Origin: Plantactinospora soyae
GTDB lineage: Bacteria; Actinomycetota; Actinomycetes; Mycobacteriales; Micromonosporaceae
Assembly (NCBI RefSeq): GCF_014874095.1
Contig: NZ_JADBEB010000001.1
Span: 6,386,001-6,450,000, forward strand
Direction: 5' to 3'
Length of the DNA: 64,000 nucleotides
Shown piece by piece: positions 33,136 through 59,557 of the stretch (position 1 is its first letter; every line of letters begins with the position of its first letter). The position numbers were made by a program, and so were the translations under genes. The notes under the pieces are model-generated. The model did no database searches and was not told the DNA's origin. It saw nothing but the letters and a program-made list of their open reading frames with translations.

Positions 33136-35345
33136 CGGTGGCGGGCGGCGGTCCGGTCCCGGACCGGAACGGAAACTCATCCGGGATCGACCGCCGTAGC
33201 CTCGTCGACCGGCACACGGTCGAACTCGCCGGGATCCTGCCGGAGTCCCCACTCTCCGTGGGCAACGGCGAGTTCTGCTACACCGTCGACGTCACCGGGT
33301 TGCAGACCTTTCCGGACCGCTACCCGGTCGAGAACCCCGGGGGCGCCGGAACGCCCGGCACGCTGCTGGGCACCCAGTCACAGTGGGGCTGGCACAGCGT
33401 GCCGGGCGAGCGGCCGTACGACCTGTCCGCCACGAGCCGGACGTACCGGACCCCTCGGGGCCCGGTCGAGTACGTCGACATGCGCGGCGAACTCTCCGGC
33501 ACCGGGGAGGCGCCGGAGTCGGCCGCCGAGTCCTGGCTGCGGAACAACCCGCACCGGCTCGACCTCGGGCGGATCGGACTGGTGCGGTCGACCCGGACGG
33601 CCAGCGCCGGAATCGTCGCCCGGCCACCGGACCCGGCCGAGCTGGGCGACGCGCACCAGCGGCTGGACCTGTGGACCGGCACCATCTCCAGTCGCTTCCG
33701 GCTCTCCGGTACGCCCGTGCGGGTCAGCACCGTGTGTCATCCGGAGCGGGACGTTCTCGCCGTACGGGTCGAGTCGGCGCTGCTGACCGAGGGCCTCGCC
33801 GTACGGGTCGCGTTTCCGTACGGGTCGGAGGCGTGGAGCAACGCGGCGGACTGGTCACGACCGCAGGCCCACTCCTCGACCATACGGCCGGCCGTTCGCG
33901 GCTGCACCGTGCTGCGGGTGCTCGACGACACGACGTACTCGGTCGGGATCGGGGTCACGGACGGCGCCCGGATACTCCACATCGGACGGCACGAGATCAT
34001 CGTCACCAGCGAGCGGGCCGTGGTCGAGGTGGTCGTCGGATTCGCGCCCGGCGACGTGCCGCTCGGCCGGTCCAGCGGGCTCGGGCTGCCCGTCGCCGAC
34101 CGGACCGGCCCGCCGAGCGTGGCCGAGCTGCCGTCGTTCGCCGACGTCGCGGCGGCGTCGGGCCGGCACTGGCCCCGGTTCTGGGAGGCCGGCGCCGCCG
34201 TGGAACTGGCCGACAGCCGGGACGGCCGGGCGGTGGAACTGGAACGTCGGGTCGTGCTCTCCCAGTACCTCACGGCGGTGCACTGCGCCGGGTCGCTTCC
34301 GCCGCAGGAGACCGGCCTGATGGCGAACAGCTGGCGGGGCCGGTTCCATCTGGAGATGCACTGGTGGCACGGGGCGCACTTCCCGCTCTGGGGCCGGGCC
34401 GAACTGCTGGAACGGAGCCTCGGCTGGTACGCCGGCATCCTGCCGAGGGCCCGGGAGACCGCCCGCCAGCAGGGTTACGCCGGCGCCCGGTGGCCCAAGC
34501 AGGTCGGCCCGGACGGACGGGAGAGTCCCAGCCCGATCGGACCGTTCCTGGTGTGGCAGCAGCCGCATCCGATCTTCCTGGCCGAGCTGGTCCGGCGCAG
34601 CACGGACTCCGACGCCGCGCTGCACCGGTACGCGGACGTGGTACTCGCCTCGGCCGCGTTCATGGCCGACTTCGTCTCCGGCGGCGACGGCGGCTACCGG
34701 CTCGGTCCGCCGCTGGTGCCGGCGCAGGAGTCGTACGCCTCGATGCGGGAGACGGTCACCAACCCCACCTTCGAGCTGGCCTACTGGTCCTGGGGACTAC
34801 GCGTCGCGCAACGCTGGCGGGCCCGGCTCGGCCTGCCCGTCGAGCCGTCCTGGGCGGAGGTGGCCGCCAACCTGGTCCGCCCGCCCGTCCGGGACGGGGT
34901 CTACCCGGCGATCGACGTTCCGCCGTACACGCTGGCCGAGGACCATCCGTCGATGCTGTACGCATGGGGATTCGTCCCGCCGACCGACCTGATCGATCCG
35001 GACGTGATGCGGGCGACCCTGGGCGAGGTGCTGGGAACCTGGGACTGGGACTCCACCTGGGGCTGGGACTATCCGGCCATCGCGATGACCGCGACCCGGC
35101 TGGGCGAACGGCAGACCGCGATCGACGCGCTGCTGCTGCCCTCGCCGAAGAACGGGTACCTGCCGAACGGGCACAATCGGCAGACCCGGTCGCTGCCGGT
35201 CTACCTGCCGGGCAACGGTGGCCTGCTGGCCGCCGTCGCGCTGATGGCCAGGGGCTCGGACACCGACGCCGGCCGCCCGACGCCGGGCTTCCCCGACGAC
35301 GGGACCTGGACGGTCCGCCACGAGGGACTGCACCCGATGCCGTGA
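33132..35345 (+). CDS. GH65-like (alpha/alpha)6 glycosidase
   Basis: 737-residue cytoplasmic enzyme (no signal peptide). The N-terminal half resembles the beta-sandwich of GH65-type enzymes (SVGNGEFCYTVDVTGLQTFP), and the C-terminal half is a six-hairpin barrel: WRGRFHLEMHWWHGAHFPLWGR, SPSPIGPFLVWQQPHPIFLAEL and WDSTWGWDYPAIAMTATRL. The GTG at 33132 overlaps the binding-protein stop (GTGA). As last gene of the operon it likely cleaves the imported sugar. Whether it is a hydrolase or a phosphorylase is not clear; the family label is from general resemblance only. Confidence 0.82.
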   Translation: MTVAGGGPVPDRNGNSSGIDRRSLVDRHTVELAGILPESPLSVGNGEFCYTVDVTGLQTFPDRYPVENPGGAGTPGTLLGTQSQWGWHSVPGERPYDLSATSRTYRTPRGPVEYVDMRGELSGTGEAPESAAESWLRNNPHRLDLGRIGLVRSTRTASAGIVARPPDPAELGDAHQRLDLWTGTISSRFRLSGTPVRVSTVCHPERDVLAVRVESALLTEGLAVRVAFPYGSEAWSNAADWSRPQAHSSTIRPAVRGCTVLRVLDDTTYSVGIGVTDGARILHIGRHEIIVTSERAVVEVVVGFAPGDVPLGRSSGLGLPVADRTGPPSVAELPSFADVAAASGRHWPRFWEAGAAVELADSRDGRAVELERRVVLSQYLTAVHCAGSLPPQETGLMANSWRGRFHLEMHWWHGAHFPLWGRAELLERSLGWYAGILPRARETARQQGYAGARWPKQVGPDGRESPSPIGPFLVWQQPHPIFLAELVRRSTDSDAALHRYADVVLASAAFMADFVSGGDGGYRLGPPLVPAQESYASMRETVTNPTFELAYWSWGLRVAQRWRARLGLPVEPSWAEVAANLVRPPVRDGVYPAIDVPPYTLAEDHPSMLYAWGFVPPTDLIDPDVMRATLGEVLGTWDWDSTWGWDYPAIAMTATRLGERQTAIDALLLPSPKNGYLPNGHNRQTRSLPVYLPGNGGLLAAVALMARGSDTDAGRPTPGFPDDGTWTVRHEGLHPMP

Positions 35346-35363
35346 CGGCGTCGGGCTCCCCGG

Positions 35364-36029
35364 TCAGTACTGCATGACGCAGTAGACGACGGTCGGGTAC
35401 GTGAACCGGTACCAGCGGTTCCACTTGCGGTCCCGCGTGCACTTGTTGCCGTTGGAGGCGCCCGGGACTATGTCGATGAGATGGACCGTCCCCTTCGCCT
35501 TGCACTTCGGCGCGTGTACGACCCAGCCCTCGTCCTTCGGGAACTTGTAACAGAAGAAGCGCACCAGATGGTGCTCCAGACAGAGCCGGTACCCATTCTC
35601 GGTGATGTACGGCATGCCAGGTTCGGCGCAGCCGCGCCGGTCGTAGTCGACCGACACCACCCGGTAGGTGCCGCTGCTGCCGTTGCAGTTGCCGACCCCG
35701 AGGAAGCCTCCGCCCGCGTCGACGCCGATGCACTGCCCGATCCGGGCCGGCGCCGGTGGGGGTGCCGGCGTGGTCGTCGGGAGCGGCTCGGGCGGTGCGT
35801 AGGTGCTTCCGGCAGTGGTCCGGGTGTTGTCCTTCCGGTTTTCGATCGCCATGCCCACCGCCACGACGCCGCAGACTCCGATCAGGCACAGGGCCAGGAA
35901 CCCGGCGACCAGTCCGATGATGAGTGGCCCGTTGCTCTTCGGTGGTGCCGGCGGCGGCACGACCATGCCGGGTCGCGGGGGGAGCATCCCCGGATAGCCA
36001 GCCGGGCCCGGTGGTGGAGGCGACGTCAC
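35364..36029 (-). CDS. Membrane protein with Pro-rich N-terminus and Cys-rich outer domain
   Basis: 221 residues, not assigned to a known family. A cytoplasmic Pro-rich segment (SPPPPGPAGYPGMLPPRPGM) is followed by a transmembrane helix (IIGLVAGFLALCLIGVCGVVAVG), a Thr/Pro linker and an outer domain with about eight Cys (GQCIGVD, GNCNGSS, RGCAEPG, RLCLEHH, FFCYKFP, KCKAKG, NKCTRD, VYCVMQY). These suggest a disulfide-stabilised fold similar to other actinobacterial signal-like proteins. The GTG at 36029 is used; one at 36047 is possible. It is convergent with the GH65-like gene. Confidence 0.75.
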   Translation of the reverse strand: MTSPPPPGPAGYPGMLPPRPGMVVPPPAPPKSNGPLIIGLVAGFLALCLIGVCGVVAVGMAIENRKDNTRTTAGSTYAPPEPLPTTTPAPPPAPARIGQCIGVDAGGGFLGVGNCNGSSGTYRVVSVDYDRRGCAEPGMPYITENGYRLCLEHHLVRFFCYKFPKDEGWVVHAPKCKAKGTVHLIDIVPGASNGNKCTRDRKWNRWYRFTYPTVVYCVMQY

Positions 36030-36211
36030 GCGACGAGTGTCACACACGCCGACATCGGCGTAGCGACCGTCCGTCCAGATCGGACCAGGCCGGACAACTG
36101 GTCCGGATCAGCATGCAATGGGCGTCCCGTTCCGCGGCCTTGACCTCAACCAGAATCGAGGTTCTATGTTCAGTCGGTCGGCGATCTTCGAGACGACGGG
36201 GGACAACAGGC

Positions 36212-36679
36212 ATGACGACGCAGCAACTTTCCGATGCCCAGCTCGCAGCCCAGCCGGCTGCGTACTGGACCGGTGTGGCCTACGAGGCCCTGATCGCCTT
36301 CATCCGTGCCAGGCAGGCCGAGTTCGGGTTCACCCAGCCTCAGTTCTGGCTGCTGCGAAACCTGTCGAGGAACGACATCTCGACCGATGGGCACGGCATG
36401 ACCATCCCCGAGCTTGAGCGGGCGATGAGCACGTACCTCAGAGCCGAGGACGACCTGGCGGCGGAGGCGGAGGTCCTGCTGGAGCGGGGCTGGCTCACCC
36501 GGGACGGCGAGGGACGGTGGTGGATCACCGAGGCGGGGGAGGAGGCGCGGGTGGACCTCAAGAAGCACGCTCCGGCGATCGGCGCTCGCATCCACCACGG
36601 CATCGACGACGCGGACTACGTCACGACCCTGAAGGTGCTCCAGCAGATGATCCGGAACACCGGCGCCCCGACGAGCTGA
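36212..36679 (+). CDS. MarR-like winged-helix regulator
   Basis: 155 residues with a helical core and a MarR-like winged helix: FTQPQFWLLRNLSRNDIS, LVERGWL-type sequence (LLERGWLTRDGEGRWWITEAG) as the wing, and a C-terminal dimerization helix. The ATG at 36212 follows GGGGGAC. It stands alone, convergent with the Fec ATPase gene. The signal and target are unknown. Confidence 0.8.
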   Translation: MTTQQLSDAQLAAQPAAYWTGVAYEALIAFIRARQAEFGFTQPQFWLLRNLSRNDISTDGHGMTIPELERAMSTYLRAEDDLAAEAEVLLERGWLTRDGEGRWWITEAGEEARVDLKKHAPAIGARIHHGIDDADYVTTLKVLQQMIRNTGAPTS

Positions 36680-36751
36680 CCCGCCGGTCCCTAAGCCGCA
36701 CCGCCGACCAGCGCCCCGGACGGACCGGTCCGCGTACCGCTCGCCGACCGG

Positions 36752-37648
<897 letters not shown>

Positions 37649-37649
37649 G

Positions 37650-38714
37650 TCAGCCTCCAGAACCGGCGCGGTTGGCCCGGATGAGTAGCCAGAGCAGGAA
37701 CGTCGCGCCGAGCGCCCCGGTGACCACTCCGACCGGCAGGTCGACGTCCGGGATGAGCCAGCGGGCCACCAGGTCGCTGGCCGAGACCATCAGCGCCCCG
37801 GTCAGCGCGGAGGCCAGTACCGGCGGCGCGGGCAGTCGGGCCAGCCGCTGGGCGATCTGTGGTGCGGCGAGCGCCACGAAGAGGATCGGCCCGGTGGCCG
37901 CGGTGGCGAACGCAACGAACGCGACGCCCACCAGCACCAGGCTGAGTCGGGCCGTCTGGACCGGGGTGCCAAGGCCACGGGCCACCTCGTCACCGAGTTG
38001 CAGGGTACGGGTCCAGCGCCCGAGCAGCAGGGCCGCCGGAAGCAGTACGGCGACCGCGGCGGCCAACGGTCCGACCGCCTCCCAACCGCGCCCATTCAGG
38101 TTCCCGACCAGCCAGCCGACCGCTGCCTGTGCCTCGACCAGTTGGGCCCGGGTCAGCAGGTAGTCGGTGGCGCTGGAGCACATCCAGGAGACCGCGATGC
38201 CGACCAGCACGATCCGGTACCCGGTCGCGCCCCGGCGCCAGGCGAGCAGGTAGATGACGGCGGCGGTGGCGAGCCCGCCGGCCAGCCCGAGCGTCGGCAG
38301 GCTGAGCCCGGTGCCGCCGATCACGATCCCGGCCACCACGGCGGTGGTGGCGCCGGCGTTGATGCCGATCATGTCGGGGCTGGCCAGTGGGTTGCGGGTG
38401 ATGGTCTGGAACACCGCTCCGGAGACCGCGAACGCCGCACCGGCCAGTACGGCGGTCAGCGCCCGGGGCAGCCGGAGTTCCCGCACGATGAAGACCTGAC
38501 CGGCGTCGCCGGAACCCCAGAGCGCCGGCACCACCCGCAGTGGGTTCATCGGGTAGTCCCCGGTCGCGATGCCGACGCAGAAGACCACGAACAGCGCGAC
38601 GGTGAGCCCGAGGCAGCAGAGCAGCAGCCGGGGCCGTACCACGCCGGAGACCGGTGGCTTGGCGATCCGGAAGGCGGTCCGCCGGCCGGTCCGGTTCAGT
38701 TCGACCAGAGACAC
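37650..38714 (-). CDS. Iron-siderophore ABC transporter permease (FecD-like)
   Basis: 354-residue FecCD-family permease with about ten helices. Motifs include LRLPRALTAVLAGAAFAVSGAVFQ, NPLASPDMIGINAGA and the C-terminal LPVGVVTGALGATFLLWLL. GTG start at 38714, three bases after the upstream permease. With its partner it forms the membrane channel for an Fe(III)-siderophore. Confidence 0.94.
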   Translation of the reverse strand: MSLVELNRTGRRTAFRIAKPPVSGVVRPRLLLCCLGLTVALFVVFCVGIATGDYPMNPLRVVPALWGSGDAGQVFIVRELRLPRALTAVLAGAAFAVSGAVFQTITRNPLASPDMIGINAGATTAVVAGIVIGGTGLSLPTLGLAGGLATAAVIYLLAWRRGATGYRIVLVGIAVSWMCSSATDYLLTRAQLVEAQAAVGWLVGNLNGRGWEAVGPLAAAVAVLLPAALLLGRWTRTLQLGDEVARGLGTPVQTARLSLVLVGVAFVAFATAATGPILFVALAAPQIAQRLARLPAPPVLASALTGALMVSASDLVARWLIPDVDLPVGVVTGALGATFLLWLLIRANRAGSGG

Positions 38715-38717
38715 GGC

Positions 38718-39794
38718 TCAGAGCTCCGCGAGCCGGCGTCGGCGTACCAGGGCGATGAAGAACGGGCCGCCGATGAAGGCGGAGATGATGCCGACCCCGA
38801 CCTCGCTGGGGCGGGCGATGACCCGGCCGATGACGTCGGCCAGCAGCAGCAGGCTCGGCGCGAGCACCATGGTGAACGGCAGCAGCCAGCGGTGGTTCGG
38901 TCCGGTGATCAGGCGGGCCACGTGTGGAACCATCAGGCCGACGAAGACGATGGAACCGGCGACCGCGACCGCCGCGCCGGCGAGCAGGGTCACCGCCAGG
39001 GTGCCCTGTAGGCGTACCAGACCGACCCGCCGGCCCAGGGCGGCGGCGACGTCGTCACCGAGGGCGAGGCTGTTCAGGGCCGGGGCGGTGGCGAGGGCCA
39101 GTACGATGCCGACGGCCAGGAACGGCAGCAACTGGAGCACGGTCTCGGTGCCCGGTCCGGAGAGCGAGCCGGCCGCCCAGAACCGGTAGCGGTTCAGCGC
39201 CTCCGGGTCACGGAGCACGACGGCGCTGGTCACCGAGTTGAGCAGGAAGGTGATCGCCACTCCGGCGAGCGCGACCTTGACCGGGGTGGAGCCGCCCCGG
39301 CCGAGCCCGCCCAGCAGGTACACCACGATGCTGGCGACCAGCGCGCCGACGAAGGCGAACCAGATGTAGCCGTAGAGCGTGGCGATTCCGAACCAGGCGA
39401 TGGCGATGACGATTCCGAGCGCGGCCCCGGCGCTGACGCCGAGCAGACCGGGGTCGGCGAGCGGATTGCGGGTCAGCCCCTGCATCAGTGCGCCGGAGAG
39501 GCCCAGGGCCATTCCGACGAGCAGGCCGAGCAGCGTACGGGGCAGGCGTACGCCCCAGACGATCGCCTCGACCTGCGGATCGGTTCCGCGCATTCCGGCC
39601 CGGTCGAGCAGGGCCTGCACCACCTGGTCGAGTGGGATCTGCCGGCTACCGACGGCGATCGACACCAGCGACAGGACGATCAGGACGGTCGTGGCGACCA
39701 GGAACAGCCCGACCGGCCTGCCGGGTCGGAACCGCCTTGCCCGGCCCGGCCGGGGTTGGACCCGGCGCGCCGGGGTTGCCTGCTCCGTTGACAC
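38718..39794 (-). CDS. Iron-siderophore ABC transporter permease (FecC-like)
   Basis: 358-residue FecCD permease. Family motifs are VRLPRTLLGLLVGMALGLSGALMQ, NPLADPGLLGVSAGA and LLADVIGRVIARPSEVGVGI. GTG start at 39794 with GAGGAC ahead. It is the first gene of the importer operon and is separated from the divergent binding-protein gene by the 345-base region containing two iron boxes. Confidence 0.94.
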   Translation of the reverse strand: MSTEQATPARRVQPRPGRARRFRPGRPVGLFLVATTVLIVLSLVSIAVGSRQIPLDQVVQALLDRAGMRGTDPQVEAIVWGVRLPRTLLGLLVGMALGLSGALMQGLTRNPLADPGLLGVSAGAALGIVIAIAWFGIATLYGYIWFAFVGALVASIVVYLLGGLGRGGSTPVKVALAGVAITFLLNSVTSAVVLRDPEALNRYRFWAAGSLSGPGTETVLQLLPFLAVGIVLALATAPALNSLALGDDVAAALGRRVGLVRLQGTLAVTLLAGAAVAVAGSIVFVGLMVPHVARLITGPNHRWLLPFTMVLAPSLLLLADVIGRVIARPSEVGVGIISAFIGGPFFIALVRRRRLAEL

Positions 39795-39868
39795 GCGTCC
39801 TCACGTTCTCCTGTTTGGGCGGTAAGGGCAGCTCCCGACCGGTGGGTACCGGGAAGCGAAGATCTTTC

Positions 39869-39887
39869 TTAGGATAGGTATACCTTA
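39869..39887. promoter_or_regulatory. Iron box A upstream of the FecCD operon
   Basis: TTAGGATAGGTATACCTTA matches the DtxR-type consensus TTAGGTTAGGCTAACCTAA at 14 of 19 positions and is largely palindromic. It lies 75 bases upstream of the permease start. Confidence 0.75.
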
Positions 39888-39935
39888 GTTCAGAACTTCG
39901 TTGCTGGGGAGTCTCCGTCGCCGAGGTGGTTGAGG

Positions 39936-39954
39936 TTAGGTAAGGATTACCTTA
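39936..39954. promoter_or_regulatory. Iron box B in the fec/siderophore-binding protein divergent region
   Basis: TTAGGTAAGGATTACCTTA matches the consensus at 15 of 19 positions. It is 186 bases upstream of the binding-protein start and 142 from the permease start. Two boxes in a divergent region suggest separate control of each promoter. The rest of 39795-40139 shows no gene. Confidence 0.78.
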
Positions 39955-40139
39955 CTATCACCGGGGAGCGGAGCCGATGTCGGTGCCGCGCCGATCGGGG
40001 TCGACGCCGACCCGACGTCTTCGCACCGCCTTCCGATCGCCCGGACGTGATCTGCGGACCCGGGGTCCGCCGGAACCGAACCCAGCCGACCGCCCGGAAT
40101 CCGCCGCACGGGGCCCGGAGAGAATTCGAAGAGGAGCCG

Positions 40140-41159
40140 ATGTCCAGCACACCTGCCCGCGCGACCCGCTTGGGGCCCGTCGCCCGACTGGCGGCAGCCC
40201 TGGTCGTCCTCGCACTCGGCCTCGCCGGCTGCGGTGACACCGGCGGCGACGACCCGGCGCCCGCGGCCACCTCCGGTGCCTTCCCGGTGCGGATCGACCA
40301 CAAGTACGGCGCCACCGAGATCACCAAGCAGCCCACCCGGGTAGTCACGCTCGGGCTCAGCGACCAGGATCCGGTGCTCGCCCTCGGGACCGTGCCGGTG
40401 GGCGCCATCGACTGGTTCCTGGAGCGGCCGTACGGCAAGTGGCCGTGGGTCCAACCGCTGTGGGGCAGCACCCCGCCGGAGATCGTCGGCGAACGCGACG
40501 ACTACAACATGGAGAAGATCGCCGCCCTCCGACCGGATCTGATCATCGGGCTCTACTCCGGGATGACCCAGGAACAGTACGGGCAGTTGTCCAAGCTCGC
40601 GCCGACCGTCGCGCAGCCCAAGGGCTTCGAGGACTACGCCGCGCCCTGGCAGGACATGACCCGGCTGGCCGGTCGGGCGCTCGGCCGGCCCGAGCAGGCC
40701 GACAAGCTGATCGCCGACGTCGACGCGCGGTTCGCCAAGGCTCGGCAGGAACACCCCGGGTACGCCGGCAGGACCGTCGCGGTGGTCGACCCGTACGAGG
40801 CCGGCAAGTACGCGGTGTTCGCACCGAGCGACCCGAAGGTGGTCTTCATGACCCAGCTCGGATTCACCGTGCCGGACACCATCGTGCAGGCCGTCGGCAA
40901 GGAGTACGCCGCCGAGATCGGCTCCGAACGGCTCGATCTGGTCAACGTGGACAAGCTGCTGTTCCTCACCTCGGACGGCAGCGCCGAGCCCCGGGTGAAG
41001 GCGGACAAGGTGTACTCCAGCCTCGACGTGGCCAAGCAGAACCGGGCGGTCTTCCTGCCGTACGAGAACCCGCCGCTGGGTGGCGCACTCTCGTTCAGCA
41101 CCGTGCTGAGCGTCCCGTACGCCCTGGACCAGATCCTTCCGCTGCTCGGCGACGGCTGA
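40140..41159 (+). CDS. Iron-siderophore-binding lipoprotein (FepB/FecB-like)
   Basis: 339-residue solute-binding protein with lipobox LGLAGC after a hydrophobic stretch, then GDTGGDD. The class III fold is visible in [54 protein letters not shown] and the long connecting helix. The ATG at 40140 follows AAGAGGAG. It lies 95 bases before the NRPS start in the same orientation and opposite to its permease and ATPase genes, so uptake of the locus's own siderophore is expected. Confidence 0.94.
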   Translation: MSSTPARATRLGPVARLAAALVVLALGLAGCGDTGGDDPAPAATSGAFPVRIDHKYGATEITKQPTRVVTLGLSDQDPVLALGTVPVGAIDWFLERPYGKWPWVQPLWGSTPPEIVGERDDYNMEKIAALRPDLIIGLYSGMTQEQYGQLSKLAPTVAQPKGFEDYAAPWQDMTRLAGRALGRPEQADKLIADVDARFAKARQEHPGYAGRTVAVVDPYEAGKYAVFAPSDPKVVFMTQLGFTVPDTIVQAVGKEYAAEIGSERLDLVNVDKLLFLTSDGSAEPRVKADKVYSSLDVAKQNRAVFLPYENPPLGGALSFSTVLSVPYALDQILPLLGDG

Positions 41160-41254
41160 CCCCTGCGCACCGGTACCACCCGGCCACCGGGACAACTTCC
41201 GACCACCTCGTGCCACCCGCTCCTTCCACCCGCTTCGAGAGGCGGTATTTCGTC

Positions 41255-58717
<17,463 letters not shown>

Positions 58718-58770
58718 CCTGACCTGCACTGCGGCGATTACGCCGACCGAGGAGAGGAACGAGACAGACC

Positions 58771-59001
58771 ATGACCACCAATCCGTTCGAGGACCCCGAG
58801 GGGCAGTACGTCGTGCTCGTCAACGACGAGGCGCAGCACTCCCTGTGGCCGTCCTTTGTGGAAATCCCAACCGGCTGGTCGGTGGCGTTCGGTGTCGACG
58901 GGCCGCAGTCCCGGGACGACTGCCTGGCGTACGTGGAGAAGAACTGGACCGACCTGCGACCGCGCAGCCTGCGGGAGCGGATGGAGGACGTGACCGGCTG
59001 A
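58771..59001 (+). CDS. mbtH: MbtH-like protein
   Basis: 76 residues, the usual size. Family features are [26 protein letters not shown], the two conserved Trp of the pattern (SLWPSF and PTGWSVAF) and [17 protein letters not shown]. MbtH proteins bind A domains and are often needed for their solubility and activity. The gene follows the NRPS by 53 bases with GAGGAGAGG upstream, so it belongs to the same transcript. Confidence 0.96.
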   Translation: MTTNPFEDPEGQYVVLVNDEAQHSLWPSFVEIPTGWSVAFGVDGPQSRDDCLAYVEKNWTDLRPRSLRERMEDVTG

Positions 59002-59007
59002 CGGTGT

Positions 59008-59484
59008 TCAGTCGTGGTCGTAGACGGTGACGCGCACGTCGCGTTGCCCCAGCGTGGCGACGACGATCGGCTCGATCCGTTCCCAACGCCCGCCGGCCAG
59101 ACCGCAACCGATCCGGGGCATGTGGACCGAGGCGCCGAGTTCCCGGGCGTGGTCGGCCAGGATGGTCAGGCACCGTTCGACCGCGTCGTACCGGACCGGC
59201 GGCCCGGCCGACCCGTGCCGGGTGCCGCGCTGCCCGACCATGTTCGCCACCCAGATGTCGGGACGGACCCGGACCAGACGGACCGCGCCGAGCCCGAAGT
59301 CGTTCTCGGCGCGGTGGCGGTGCCACTGCCGGTAGTCGCGTTCCGGCTCCGGCCAGCGTCGGGACAGGGCCAGCACGAAACCCTTGCCCCAGCCGCCGAT
59401 GTCGTTGCAGAGGTGGGCGATTATCTTCGGCCCCTTGGCCTGCGGGTTGGTCGCGTCCCCTCGGATGATCTGCGGCGGCGTCAC
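59008..59484 (-). CDS. Macro-domain protein (ADP-ribose-binding type)
   Basis: 158 residues. The domain begins IIRGDATNPQAKGPKIIAHLCNDIGGWGKGF, with the Asn and Gly residues of the ADP-ribose pocket, and continues with MPRIGCGLAGGRWERIEPIV, the second phosphate-binding loop. The start is a GTG at 59484 with only a weak ribosome-binding site; upstream codons are Arg/Pro-rich. It is convergent with mbtH, six bases away, and not obviously part of siderophore biosynthesis. Probable ADP-ribosyl or related phosphate hydrolase. Confidence 0.84.
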   Translation of the reverse strand: MTPPQIIRGDATNPQAKGPKIIAHLCNDIGGWGKGFVLALSRRWPEPERDYRQWHRHRAENDFGLGAVRLVRVRPDIWVANMVGQRGTRHGSAGPPVRYDAVERCLTILADHARELGASVHMPRIGCGLAGGRWERIEPIVVATLGQRDVRVTVYDHD

Positions 59485-59557
59485 CCGTGCAGCATGCCAG
59501 CCGGGTACGACGGGGCAGGGCGAGAGCGTGCGCGCGGCAGGTCGCCGATCGTGCGCC

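Noticed and set aside
36690-36751. Palindrome GGACCGGTCC between the MarR-like and FecE genes as an iron or MarR operator
   Set aside because: It is short, in a convergent gap without promoters, and does not match the iron box.
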